Assembly: GCA_045579085.1 (NCBI GenBank)
Contig: JAZNLO010000013.1
Coordinates: forward strand, 1 to 33,181
Direction: 5' to 3'
Source: RGIG2206 sp045579085
GTDB taxonomy: Bacteria; Bacillota; Clostridia; Oscillospirales; Acutalibacteraceae
Length of the DNA: 33,181 bases
Both the position numbers and the translations under genes were made by a program. The notes beneath the pieces are model-generated. The model was not told where the DNA came from. It saw only the letters and a program-made list of their open reading frames with translations, and made no database searches. Below, piece after piece: positions 25,279 through 33,053 of this stretch; within the stretch, counting starts at the first letter, position 1; every line of letters starts with the position of its first letter.

Positions 25279-26643
25279 TTACTTACTGTATTTTCCGTCA
25301 AGCTTTTCAGCTATAACATCTGATATTTTATATGCCAAGCCCTTGATGTGCTCAACATCTGTTCCCTCAAGCATTACCCTGATTAAAGGCTCTGTACCCG
25401 ATGCGCGAACAAGCACACGTCCGTCTGCTCCGAGTTCGCTCTCAACGTCACTGATTATAGCTTTGATATCTGTATCAGTGCCAAGCGAAGCCTTTTTCTG
25501 ATTGTTTACGGTGATATTAACAAGCACCTGCGGATAAACGTTCATAACCGTTGCAAGCTCCTTAAGGCTCTTACCTGTGCGCTTTACAACCGCCAGAATC
25601 TGTATAGCAGACAGCTCGCCGTCACCCGTTGTTGCATAGTCGGTGAATATGATATGACCCGACTGCTCTCCGCCTATAACGTAGCCGCCCTTGAGCATCT
25701 CCTCAAGCACATATCTATCGCCAACCTTAGTGATTTCAACATCTACGCCGTTATCGGCTGCAAAGCGGAAAAAGCCTAAGTTAGACATAACTGTAACAAC
25801 TGCTTTGTTGCCCTTGAGCTTACCTCTGCTTTTCAAATCAAGCGAAGCTATTGCTATCAGCTTATCTCCGTCTACAAGCTCGCCTGTGTTGTCAACCGCA
25901 AGGCATCTGTCTGCATCGCCGTCAAAAGCGAAGCCGCAGTCGCAATTGTGCTCTTTTACAAGGCGCACAACGTTTTCAATATGCGTAGAACCACAGCCAT
26001 CGTTAATGTTAATGCCGTTAGGTGTGTCTGCATCTACAAAAACTGTTGCGCCGAGCATCTCGAAAAGCACCTTAGCGCACACTGAGGATGAGCCGTTTGC
26101 GCAATCGAGTGCGATTTTCATACCATCAAAGCGCACATCAACTGTTTCGGTGAGATATTCAACATAATCGGCAACCGCTTCGTCCAACACGGTTACTTTT
26201 CCTATATCACCATGTGTACGCACAGTCAGCTCTTGCTTTTTATCGAGGATAAGCTCCTCGATTTTTTCCTCAACCGCATCAGGAAGCTTATATCCGTCAC
26301 CGCTGAATATTTTGATTCCGTTATATTCATAAGGATTGTGAGAAGCGGATATCATTATACCCGCGTCCATTCCATATTTTTGCACAAGATATGCAACCGC
26401 CGGTGTGGGCACGACGCCCGCAAGATAAACATCTGCGCCAACTGAGCAAAGTCCCGCAGCGAGCGCACTCTCAAGCATATCGCCCGATATACGTGTATCC
26501 TTTCCTATAAGAATCTTTGGACGTTGACCTTCTCCGTCAATCAACGCTGTTGCCGCTGCCCTTCCTATATCTGTTGCAAGCTCAACTGTCAATTCGGTGT
26601 TTGAAACGCCTCTTACACCATCAGTTCCAAATAATCTACCCAT
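25279..26643 (-). CDS. glmM: Phosphoglucosamine mutase
   Basis: A 454-residue enzyme converting glucosamine-6-phosphate to glucosamine-1-phosphate for UDP-GlcNAc and peptidoglycan. The phosphorylated catalytic serine is S101 in ISASHNP. The metal loop is DGDADR (241-246) and the phosphate-binding loop is RASGTEPLIRV near the C-terminus. The N-terminus MGRLFGTDGVRG is diagnostic. GGAGGA precedes the ATG. It lies 20 bases after ruvB. Confidence 0.97.
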   Translation of the reverse strand: MGRLFGTDGVRGVSNTELTVELATDIGRAAATALIDGEGQRPKILIGKDTRISGDMLESALAAGLCSVGADVYLAGVVPTPAVAYLVQKYGMDAGIMISASHNPYEYNGIKIFSGDGYKLPDAVEEKIEELILDKKQELTVRTHGDIGKVTVLDEAVADYVEYLTETVDVRFDGMKIALDCANGSSSVCAKVLFEMLGATVFVDADTPNGININDGCGSTHIENVVRLVKEHNCDCGFAFDGDADRCLAVDNTGELVDGDKLIAIASLDLKSRGKLKGNKAVVTVMSNLGFFRFAADNGVDVEITKVGDRYVLEEMLKGGYVIGGEQSGHIIFTDYATTGDGELSAIQILAVVKRTGKSLKELATVMNVYPQVLVNITVNNQKKASLGTDTDIKAIISDVESELGADGRVLVRASGTEPLIRVMLEGTDVEHIKGLAYKISDVIAEKLDGKYSK

Positions 26644-26663
26644 AACAAATCCTCCTATCTGAT

Positions 26664-27692
26664 TTAGAGCGAAAGCTGCCCTGTAAACTGTATGCCTAAA
26701 TGCTCATACGCCGCAGGTGTTACACAGCGACCTCTCGGTGTACGGCTTAAAAATCCAATCTGCATTAAATAAGGCTCGTAAACGTCTTCTACCGTTACTG
26801 CTTCTTCGCCAACTGCAGCAGCTAAGGTGTCAAGTCCCACAGGGCCGCCGCCGTAGACATTTATTATTGTGGTCAACATTCTGCGGTCAAATTCATCAAG
26901 ACCTAACTCGTCTATCTCGAATCTGTCAAGCGCCTCACGTGCGACCTCTTCTGTTATTACGCCGTCACACACCACCTGTGCATAGTCACGCACACGTTTT
27001 AAAAGGCGGTTTGCTATTCTGGGCGTGCCTCTTGAGCGTGATGCAAGCTCTAAAGCGCCCTCTCTGTCTATCGCCACGTTCAGCAAGCCTGCCGAACGGG
27101 TGATTATCTTTGACAACTGCTCGGGTGAATAAAGCTCAAGCCTTAAAAGCACTCCAAATCTATCCCTCAGTGGTGCCGCAAGCTGACCCGACCTTGTTGT
27201 TGCGCCAACAAGGGTGAAATGAGGTATATCAAGCCTGATTGAGCGCGCTGCAGGGCCTTTACCGATGATGATATCCAGCGCAAAGTCCTCCATAGCAGGA
27301 TAAAGCACCTCTTCAACCTGACGTGAAAGACGATGAATTTCGTCGATAAACAAAACGTCACCCGGCGCAAGATTGCTTAATATTGCTGCCAAATCGCCCT
27401 GTTTTTCTATAGCGGGGCCCGACGTAACACGCAGATTTACCCCCATCTCGTTGGCGATTATTCCGGCAAGTGTGGTTTTTCCCAGACCGGGAGGGCCGTA
27501 AAGCAGCACATGGTCAAGGCTCTCGCCTCTGCCCTTTGCCGCCTCCATATATATACTCAAATTTTCCTTAGCTTTGTCCTGACCTATATAGTCATCAAGC
27601 GTTTTAGGTCTTAGCGAAAGTTCAATGTCATGGTCACTTTCACCATTAAACTCAGGTGCAACTATGCGGTTTTCATAATCAAAATCAGGCAT
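26664..27692 (-). CDS. ruvB: Holliday junction branch migration ATPase RuvB
   Basis: A 342-residue AAA+ motor that drives branch migration with RuvA. Walker A is GPPGLGKT (66-73), Walker B is LFIDEIHRL (114-122), and the sensor region reads GATTRSGQL...LRDRFG. The C-terminal winged helix ends with FLSRTPRGR. It follows ruvA by 15 bases. Length and motifs are standard. Confidence 0.97.
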   Translation of the reverse strand: MPDFDYENRIVAPEFNGESDHDIELSLRPKTLDDYIGQDKAKENLSIYMEAAKGRGESLDHVLLYGPPGLGKTTLAGIIANEMGVNLRVTSGPAIEKQGDLAAILSNLAPGDVLFIDEIHRLSRQVEEVLYPAMEDFALDIIIGKGPAARSIRLDIPHFTLVGATTRSGQLAAPLRDRFGVLLRLELYSPEQLSKIITRSAGLLNVAIDREGALELASRSRGTPRIANRLLKRVRDYAQVVCDGVITEEVAREALDRFEIDELGLDEFDRRMLTTIINVYGGGPVGLDTLAAAVGEEAVTVEDVYEPYLMQIGFLSRTPRGRCVTPAAYEHLGIQFTGQLSL

Positions 27693-27707
27693 ATTTTCAC
27701 CACCCTA

Positions 27708-28307
27708 CTAAAATCTGGCGAGCGCCTTCAGGCCCTCTTTTATCAATGTTTCCACAGGTAACGCAGCGTCAAGCTTACTTAATGCCAATGCCGCCTCGCT
27801 GTGCGAGTATCCAAGTGAAACAAGCGCTTCAACCGCCTCGTTTACTGATGCGTTTTTGGCAGAGCTTGCCACTGCTGCAACCTCGTCACTGCTTGCAAAC
27901 GACGTGGCGCCTATCTTATCTTTAAGTTCAAGCACAATGCGTTGCGCCAATTTTGCTCCAACGCCGCTTGCTCTGGTGATACTTTTTGAGTCACCGCTTG
28001 CGATGAACAAAGTCAGCTTATCAGGCTCAAATTCAGAAAGTATTGACAACGCAAGCTTTGGTCCCACTCCGCTGACAGAAGTAATCAGCTTGAACATCTC
28101 AAGCTCCGACTGGTCATAAAATCCAAACAAATCTATTGCGTCTTCTCTTACGTTCATATATGTCAGCAAAAAAATATCGTTTCCAACCGGTGCGAGCCGT
28201 CTTAGTGTGTTGAGCGAGGTGTTGCATTTAAGTCCCACGCCGCCACATTCTACAACTGCTGTAGATGTATCGGTGTAGATAAGTTTGCCTCTGAGAGAAT
28301 GAATCAT
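27708..28307 (-). CDS. ruvA: Holliday junction branch migration protein RuvA
   Basis: A 199-residue DNA-binding protein that holds the four-way junction and recruits RuvB. Domain I (1-63) is an OB fold, domain II has two helix-hairpin-helix motifs (VSGVGPKLALSIL at about 79-91 and ASGVGAKLAQRIV at about 113-125), and domain III (about 150-199) is the RuvB-contacting three-helix bundle with VSLGYSHSEA. Its ATG overlaps the ruvC stop (ATGA). Confidence 0.96.
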   Translation of the reverse strand: MIHSLRGKLIYTDTSTAVVECGGVGLKCNTSLNTLRRLAPVGNDIFLLTYMNVREDAIDLFGFYDQSELEMFKLITSVSGVGPKLALSILSEFEPDKLTLFIASGDSKSITRASGVGAKLAQRIVLELKDKIGATSFASSDEVAAVASSAKNASVNEAVEALVSLGYSHSEAALALSKLDAALPVETLIKEGLKALARF

Positions 28308-28813
28308 CTGAAATACCCTCCTCTTTTAACCGAGCTAATCAATGAGCCCGCCGAATGTGCATGGCAGATTGCCGCCGCCAACGCATCAGCTACGTCATCA
28401 GGGTGGGGAGCTTTCTCGAGCCCCAACAGCATCCTTGTCATCTCAATCATCTGACGCTTTTCCGCTCTGCCGTAACCTGTAACAGACTGCTTAATCTGCA
28501 ACGGTGTATATTCAAAAACAGGTAACCCTGCTTTTTGAGCCGCAAGCAAAATACAACCTCTTGCTTCGGCTACCGCTATTGCGGTGGTGCTGTTTGTATT
28601 AAAGAAAAGCTTTTCTATCGAAAGTGCCTCAGGCTTAAGACGTGTGATAATCTCTGTAATTGAATCATAAATCTGCTCTAATCTTAAACCAAAATCGGTG
28701 TGTGCCTGAGTAGTAACGGCGTCATACTCGACCACGCTGAATTTGTTGCCAATATAATCAATAACTCCGTAACCCACGATAGCATATCCGGGGTCTATTC
28801 CAAGCACTCTCAA
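28304..28813 (-). CDS. ruvC: Holliday junction resolvase RuvC
   Basis: A 169-residue endonuclease that cuts junctions held by RuvAB. The catalytic acids are D7 (GIDPGY), E67 (LSIEKLFF), D140 and D143 (HPDDVADALA). The start is TTG, giving MRVLGIDPG; GGGAGG lies nine to ten bases upstream and no in-frame ATG exists near it. It is the first gene of the long minus-strand block. Confidence 0.95.
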   Translation of the reverse strand: MRVLGIDPGYAIVGYGVIDYIGNKFSVVEYDAVTTQAHTDFGLRLEQIYDSITEIITRLKPEALSIEKLFFNTNSTTAIAVAEARGCILLAAQKAGLPVFEYTPLQIKQSVTGYGRAEKRQMIEMTRMLLGLEKAPHPDDVADALAAAICHAHSAGSLISSVKRGGYFR

Positions 28814-28869
28814 GCCATCACACCTCCCACTCTTAATAGTGCCTAAAGCAAAAAATAATTATTCAGGTT

Positions 28870-28898
28870 ATTATAACATATTTAATTTGTTTTGGCAA
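28870..28898 (-). promoter_or_regulatory. Promoter of the ruvC-to-clpE gene block
   Basis: On the minus strand TTGCCA (28898-28893), a 17-base spacer and TATAAT (28875-28870) precede ruvC by about 57 bases. Gaps between the 13 genes downstream never exceed 38 bases, so it may drive much of the block. Internal promoters were not excluded. Confidence 0.8.
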
Positions 28899-28995
28899 TA
28901 TTTATTAAAATTTTAAAAGCATCAAAACTGCCTATAAACTGCTTCTGATATTGCACTAATCGCCCATCACCCAGCGTTTTCCCTCAAAACAGCAA

Positions 28996-29031
28996 AACTC
29001 CCTATGACAGAACAGTCTGTCATAGGGAGTT
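28996..29031 (-). terminator. Long hairpin, probable terminator of the surface protein gene
   Basis: AACTCCCTATGACAG (28996-29010) and CTGTCATAGGGAGTT (29017-29031) form a 15-bp perfect stem with a six-base loop. On the minus strand it is followed by TTTTGCTGTTTT, an interrupted T-tract. It is the third hairpin after the stop codon. Confidence 0.7.
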
Positions 29032-29044
29032 GAGTACTTATTCA

Positions 29045-29080
29045 GTCTGATTAATCAGACCTCACACAATGCTTTGTGTG
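29045..29080 (-). other. Two additional 3' hairpins behind the surface protein gene
   Basis: Directly after the stop (29082) lies CACACAA-TGCT-TTGTGTG (29063-29080), then the perfect palindrome GTCTGATTAATCAGAC (29045-29060). Neither has a T-run. Together with the terminator they give three stem-loops in series, which could protect the message from 3' exonucleases. Confidence 0.6.
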
Positions 29081-29081
29081 A

Positions 29082-31421
29082 TTATACGCGCTGCTTTCTG
29101 TTAAGAACAATCATTCCTGCTGCAGAAACAGCTGCCATCATTATAGCAAGAGCAAGAGCGATGTCTCTTGTATCTCCGGTGTTCGGAGTATTAGAGCCAG
29201 TGCCAGTGCCTGTGCCTGTTCCTGTACCGGTTCCGGTGCCAGTGCCGGTGCCAGTGCCTGCTGAGTAAGGAGCTACAGTGAAGCCCTGAGTATAGTTCTG
29301 ACGTCCGTTACCTGCAACAGAAATTGCAAGGGCAGCGTTAGAGAACTTAGCATCTGCAAGAGCAATCTCAGTGCCGTTATCGAAAGCTACTGCTTTTCCG
29401 TCTAAAGCAACAGAAAGCTTGCCATCCTTGAATGTGATGGTGTAGGTTCCGTTAGGAGCCTTAAGCTTGCCGGGGATAATCTCCATAGCATCAGCGTGCT
29501 TCTGTGAAGAAAGTTCTTTTTCTTCATAAACAGCAACCTGCTGGCCCTTATATGAAACAATTATAGATACATCAAAGATGAACATTTCGCCAGCAGGCTC
29601 TCTCTTGAACTCAATTGTAACATCTCCAAAGGTAATTGAAGAAGTGTTAGGATTGGTGCCCTGCTGATTCACAAAGTAAACATCAGTGGTGATAGTGAAT
29701 GCTTCACCGAGATTATAGGTGTCAACAGAACGAATAGTTGCTGTGGCATTAGACTTCTGGATAAGTGCTTTGCTGGTAAGAGGAATCTCAACCTCATCGT
29801 TAGTGGTGAACTTATCATTGATGTTTGAGGTGTCACCAGTCCATTTTGAAGCATCATCCATAAGGTTGGTTGATGTCTCAATCTTAATACCGGTTTCTTC
29901 CTCAGCGCCTGCGCCTCCCGGAGTACCGAAGTACTGACCAGCCCAGTTACCAATTATAACAGAGCGATAGCTTGTATTCGGCTCTTTTACAGAAGAAATA
30001 ACCTTTACATTTGCAAAATTGCCATCAAGGTCTGCATCAGCAAATGCTGTGTCGTTAACAAAAAGGGCAATCTTTCCATCCTTAACAACTACCTTGATTT
30101 TCAATGTAGCATCAGGAACGTTGCCAATGTTCTTACCGGTAAGGCCTGCGCCAAGGTCTGACAAATGTTCAAATACTGTCTGTTTGTCAGCATCATTAAC
30201 TACTGTTACTTCAGCATCAGTAACCTGCTTCTTAATAACATCAGTATTATCATAAGTTACAGTAATGGTGGGCTTATTGAAATCTGAACCGCCATTTTCA
30301 GTAGCATTACCTATAGCTACCTTCAAGCTACCAAGCTGAACATAGCCGCTTACATCGCCTGCATAACGTACCCAATAGTAGTTAAAGCCAAACTCAAAGT
30401 CATCTCCGAGTGTGTAAGCGCTCTTAGTAGTAGCAGTAAGGGCTCTGTTCTGGCCAACGATTGCTATAGCATCGCCAGTAACGTCATTCTTTATCGGTGC
30501 TGCGTGAACGTTGAATATCGGCTGAGTCTGTTCAAGGCTGTTTACGCAAACATACTCATTATCAGCCATAGCGAATGAACCGAAAGCTGTGCCTTCTCTG
30601 GTGTCTTCCTCTTCCTCGTCAGGTGTTACAACGGTATACTTACCAGCCCAGTTGCTGATACCTGCGCCAACGTTGTAAGCTTCGTTACCCAAGGTGTAAG
30701 AAACTGTAGCATCAGTAAAGCTTATATCAACTGCCTTTGAATCAGTTACAGCCTCTTTGCCTTCCTCGCCTGAAACAGAGAGGGTGAGCTCACCGTCTTC
30801 ATACTTAACATTAACGTCAACATAACGGTTACCTACAACGAAGTTACCAGTCCAAGTGGTTACCTTGAAAGCAACACCTGTCTGCTGTGCTTCTTTACCA
30901 GCATTGTACATTGCATCTACTTCTTCGGGAGAATATGCACCGAAGTTAGATGTTCTTGCAGACAGAGTGGTTTCTCCATATGTAAGAACTGCAGTCGGAG
31001 CTGTGTCGGTGTTGGTTGCAGTCTCAGCAAGAGCCTGAACCTTAACAGTCATATCACCGATTTTAACAGTTGCATAAGGAATAAGGCAGTAGTTGTTAGA
31101 AGTGATATGATAGTATGAGTATCTGAAGCTGAACTCAAAATCATCATCCATAGAAACCTTGTCATTATTGGTCAAGGTTACAGCTACATTCTGGCCTCTA
31201 CCCATAATAGCGTCGCCTGTAGCCTCTGTGTTAAAGAAAGCATAATACTTCTGGCCAGCATTAGTATACGATTCTTGTGCAGAGTAGGTCGAATCCGCCC
31301 ATGCGAGTGAACCAAAGTTCTCTTCAGTAGTCTGCTCAGCTGATACCGAAAGAACACCGATGCTTACCATCGATACCATCAAGCAGATTGCGCAAATGAG
31401 ACTTAAAATTTTCTTTCCCAT
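29082..31421 (-). CDS. Secreted repeat protein with LPXTG-like (TPNTG) wall-sorting signal
   Basis: A 779-residue surface protein of unknown function. The start at 31421 (MGKKIL) lies ten bases after GGAGG. A signal peptide covers residues 1 to about 29, ending SVSA. Three repeats of about 210-235 residues follow (about 30-265, 275-500, 510-718). Each has a (L/M)xxxFxFxxxYY-like strand near its start, a YEDGELTLSV / VKDGKIALFV / FKDGKLSVAL strand, and repeats 1 and 2 end in (S/G)NWAG(K/Q)Y; this suggests laminin-G-like sugar-binding sandwiches, by inference. A linker of ten Gly-Thr pairs (about 722-741), TPNTG (745-749), a hydrophobic helix and NRKQRV form a sortase-type anchor. No sortase gene is in the window. 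Confidence 0.85.
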   Translation of the reverse strand: MGKKILSLICAICLMVSMVSIGVLSVSAEQTTEENFGSLAWADSTYSAQESYTNAGQKYYAFFNTEATGDAIMGRGQNVAVTLTNNDKVSMDDDFEFSFRYSYYHITSNNYCLIPYATVKIGDMTVKVQALAETATNTDTAPTAVLTYGETTLSARTSNFGAYSPEEVDAMYNAGKEAQQTGVAFKVTTWTGNFVVGNRYVDVNVKYEDGELTLSVSGEEGKEAVTDSKAVDISFTDATVSYTLGNEAYNVGAGISNWAGKYTVVTPDEEEEDTREGTAFGSFAMADNEYVCVNSLEQTQPIFNVHAAPIKNDVTGDAIAIVGQNRALTATTKSAYTLGDDFEFGFNYYWVRYAGDVSGYVQLGSLKVAIGNATENGGSDFNKPTITVTYDNTDVIKKQVTDAEVTVVNDADKQTVFEHLSDLGAGLTGKNIGNVPDATLKIKVVVKDGKIALFVNDTAFADADLDGNFANVKVISSVKEPNTSYRSVIIGNWAGQYFGTPGGAGAEEETGIKIETSTNLMDDASKWTGDTSNINDKFTTNDEVEIPLTSKALIQKSNATATIRSVDTYNLGEAFTITTDVYFVNQQGTNPNTSSITFGDVTIEFKREPAGEMFIFDVSIIVSYKGQQVAVYEEKELSSQKHADAMEIIPGKLKAPNGTYTITFKDGKLSVALDGKAVAFDNGTEIALADAKFSNAALAISVAGNGRQNYTQGFTVAPYSAGTGTGTGTGTGTGTGTGTGTGSNTPNTGDTRDIALALAIMMAAVSAAGMIVLNRKQRV
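29199..29258 (-). repeat. Ten-copy six-base repeat encoding the (Gly-Thr)10 linker
   Basis: Sixty bases made of degenerate six-base units (GGC/ACT-type codon pairs) encode ten Gly-Thr dipeptides. The codons vary at third positions (GGC, GGA, GGT; ACT, ACC, ACA), so it is not a freshly slipped tract, but unit gain or loss would stay in frame and change linker length. Confidence 0.85.
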
Positions 31422-31457
31422 TTTGCATTTACCTCCATTCAAAATTAAAATATAGTG

Positions 31458-31484
31458 TCAGGCGATTTAGGCTCTATCGCCTGA
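31458..31484 (-). other. 5' leader stem-loop of the surface protein mRNA
   Basis: TCAGGCGA (31458-31465) and TCGCCTGA (31477-31484) are exact complements around an 11-base loop, lying between the promoter and ribosome binding site of the surface protein gene. It is too small for a known riboswitch; a message-stability or translation-tuning hairpin is likelier. Confidence 0.55.
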
Positions 31485-31502
31485 TGCCATTTACACACAT
31501 TC

Positions 31503-31531
31503 ATATTATCATTTATATAATTTTAAGTCAA
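31503..31531 (-). promoter_or_regulatory. Promoter of the surface protein gene
   Basis: On the minus strand TTGACT (31531-31526), a 17-base spacer and TAATAT (31508-31503). The predicted leader is about 75 bases and contains the stem-loop at 31458-31484. Confidence 0.78.
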
Positions 31532-31653
31532 CAACATTTTACTATTTTGTTATTTCCTACAAATCGTATCTTTTGGCTTTGTAAACTTTGATAAATCAAA
31601 GTGTTTCATACATCTATACATTATAATATATAATTCATTTTTATAAGTTTTTA

Positions 31654-31682
31654 TTGCATTTTAACACAGAATTTTATATTAT
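31654..31682 (+). promoter_or_regulatory. Probable promoter of the pyridoxal kinase gene
   Basis: TTGCAT (31654-31659), a 17-base spacer and TATTAT (31677-31682) lie 43 bases before the start codon. The surrounding region from 31486 is very AT-rich and otherwise featureless. Confidence 0.45.
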
Positions 31683-31725
31683 TGTATATGCTTTAAACAA
31701 ATCGTGATGAAAGGAGTAAGTGTTA

Positions 31726-32568
31726 ATGGAAAAAATTCCGCTGATTGCCGCCGTTAACGATATGTCAGGCTTTGGCCGCTGCTCGTTAACTGTTGCCCTT
31801 CCCGTTATATCGGCTATGGGTATGCAGTGCTGTCCGCTGCCCACCGCTATACTGTCTAACCACACAGGCTACAACAGCTGCCATTTCACAGACCTCTCTC
31901 ACGGTATGGATGAGTATATCTCAGAATGGGGTAAGCTACAGCTGAAATTCGATGGTGTGTACACCGGTTTTCTTGCAAATGCAAGTCAGGTTGACAAGGT
32001 GATGGACTTTGTGTCCAATTTTGCAAAGCCCGACGTTGTAAAGCTGATAGACCCTGTTATGGCTGACAACGGCGAGCTGTACAGCACTTGCGACGCAGAG
32101 CTGTGCAAAGAAATGGCTAAGCTCGTTTCGCTCGGCACAATCACCACCCCGAATTTAACTGAGGCTTGCTTGCTTACAGGGCGCAATATCGCTGACGTGT
32201 TGTCGCTAAACGGCAACGCAAGGCGTGAGGCGGTTTACGGCATCGCTGAAAGCATTGCTAAAACCGGTCCAAAGCAGGTTGTAGTCACCGGTGTGGAGAT
32301 TGCAGAGGGAATGGTCGAGAATGTTGTTTACGATAACGGCGAAAGATTCTCCGTTTCATCGCCTAAGGTGGAGCGGCAGTTTGCGGGAACAGGCGATTTG
32401 TTCGCATCCGTTCTGTGTGGCCATCTGGTGCGCGGTGGCAGTTTGAAGAACGCATTAGGTCTGACCACCGCTTTCGTATATGAAACCACGCAATATACCT
32501 TCGAGTGCGACTCCCCCGCCACCGACGGCATTATGTTTGAGCCTTTTTTGAATAAACTGTGCAAATAA
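31726..32568 (+). CDS. pdxY: Pyridoxal/pyridoxamine kinase
   Basis: A 280-residue ribokinase-fold kinase that phosphorylates vitamin B6 vitamers to the cofactor form. It starts with the NDMSGFGRCSLTVALPV motif, contains PTAILSNHTGY and LIDPVMADNGELY in the substrate and magnesium region, and ends with the anion-hole motif FAGTGDLFASVL bearing the catalytic Asp. The ATG at 31726 follows AAAGGAG by nine bases; an in-frame GTG at 31720 is too close to the site. Whether the preferred substrate is pyridoxal or pyridoxamine cannot be told. No other vitamin B6 gene is nearby. Confidence 0.92.
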   Translation: MEKIPLIAAVNDMSGFGRCSLTVALPVISAMGMQCCPLPTAILSNHTGYNSCHFTDLSHGMDEYISEWGKLQLKFDGVYTGFLANASQVDKVMDFVSNFAKPDVVKLIDPVMADNGELYSTCDAELCKEMAKLVSLGTITTPNLTEACLLTGRNIADVLSLNGNARREAVYGIAESIAKTGPKQVVVTGVEIAEGMVENVVYDNGERFSVSSPKVERQFAGTGDLFASVLCGHLVRGGSLKNALGLTTAFVYETTQYTFECDSPATDGIMFEPFLNKLCK

Positions 32569-32571
32569 ACA

Positions 32572-32600
32572 TTGACACTGTCGGCCGTTCACGCTATAAT
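32572..32600 (+). promoter_or_regulatory. Consensus promoter in front of the tandem RNA array
   Basis: TTGACA (32572-32577), a 17-base spacer and TATAAT (32595-32600): both hexamers and spacing are perfect consensus, the strongest promoter in the window. It starts four bases after the pdxY stop and no open reading frame of note follows, so it should make a non-coding transcript. Confidence 0.9.
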
Positions 32601-32606
32601 GTTATG

Positions 32607-32657
32607 GTCGGCAGTTTAAAAAGCGTGCTGTAACGCAGTCAATGCCCGACGCAAAAA
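32607..32657 (+). other. Leader between the array promoter and the first RNA unit
   Basis: About 50 bases from the predicted transcription start to the first unit. GCGT-GCTGTA-ACGC forms a small hairpin (about 32623-32636), and flanking GTCGG and CCGAC can pair around it. This part is not repeated in the later units. Confidence 0.4.
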
Positions 32658-32813
32658 CGAGGTGTCGTCCAGTTGGTAGGGCGCTAGTTTTGGGTGAGGT
32701 TGCGAGCGCGTCCTGTGGACGATTCAGCGAGCAAAACGAAGCGCCGCAGTCAAAATTTGTTGACGCTGCAAGTCAAAACAAATTTTGGTAACTGCAAGAG
32801 GGTTGCCAAAACG
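32658..32813 (+). ncRNA. Array RNA unit 1: tRNA-Pro-like 5' half plus structured tail
   Basis: A 156-base core. Bases 32658-32695 read like the 5' half of tRNA-Pro: C1, acceptor strand CGAGGTG, D arm GTCC-AGTTGGTA-GGGC, and anticodon loop TTTGGGT (anticodon TGG). The expected 3' anticodon strand ACTAG is absent; GAGGTTGCGAG follows, like a variable loop and T-stem strand. Next come hairpin CGTCC-TGT-GGACG (32709-32721), then GCAGT (32746-32750) pairing with ACTGC (32791-32795) around a 14-bp stem (32751-32764 with 32772-32787) and loop GCTGCAA. GGCGCT-A-GTTTTG (32680-32692) can pair with CAAAAC-GA-AGCGCC (32732-32745). The core ends GAGGGTTGCCAAAACG. No complete tRNA can form, as no 3' acceptor strand is present. 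Confidence 0.75.
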
Positions 32814-32854
32814 TTTTTGACGTTGCAGAAACAAGGATTAAGACAAATTAATAT

Positions 32855-33010
32855 CGAGGTGTCGCCCAGTTGGTAGGGCGCTAGTTTTGGGTGAGGTTGC
32901 GAGCGCGTCCGGTGGACGGAAAAGCGAGCATAACGAAGCGCCGCGGTCGAAAAAATTCGTCGCTCCAAGACGAAAATTTTTTCGGGCACCGCAAGAGGGT
33001 TACCAAAACG
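32855..33010 (+). ncRNA. Array RNA unit 2: tRNA-Pro-like 5' half plus structured tail
   Basis: The core is again exactly 156 bases and begins 197 bases after unit 1. The first 50 bases match unit 1 except one (GCCC in the D stem, restoring a C-G pair). The long stem has different bases, CGAAAAAATTCGTC with GACGAAAATTTTTTCG, yet pairs fully with the same two-base A bulge. The closing stem changes GCAGT/ACTGC to GCGGT/ACCGC. The loop is GCTCCAA. CATAAC replaces CAAAAC, costing one pair in the alternative long-range helix. The tail GAGGGTTACCAAAACG is kept. Confidence 0.75.
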
Positions 33011-33053
33011 TAAAGATACAGACAGCGGTAAAACAATTTAATAATTTAAATAA

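Noticed and set aside
31458..31484. Riboswitch in front of the surface protein gene
   Set aside because: Only one 8-bp stem is present, without the conserved motifs of any riboswitch I know.
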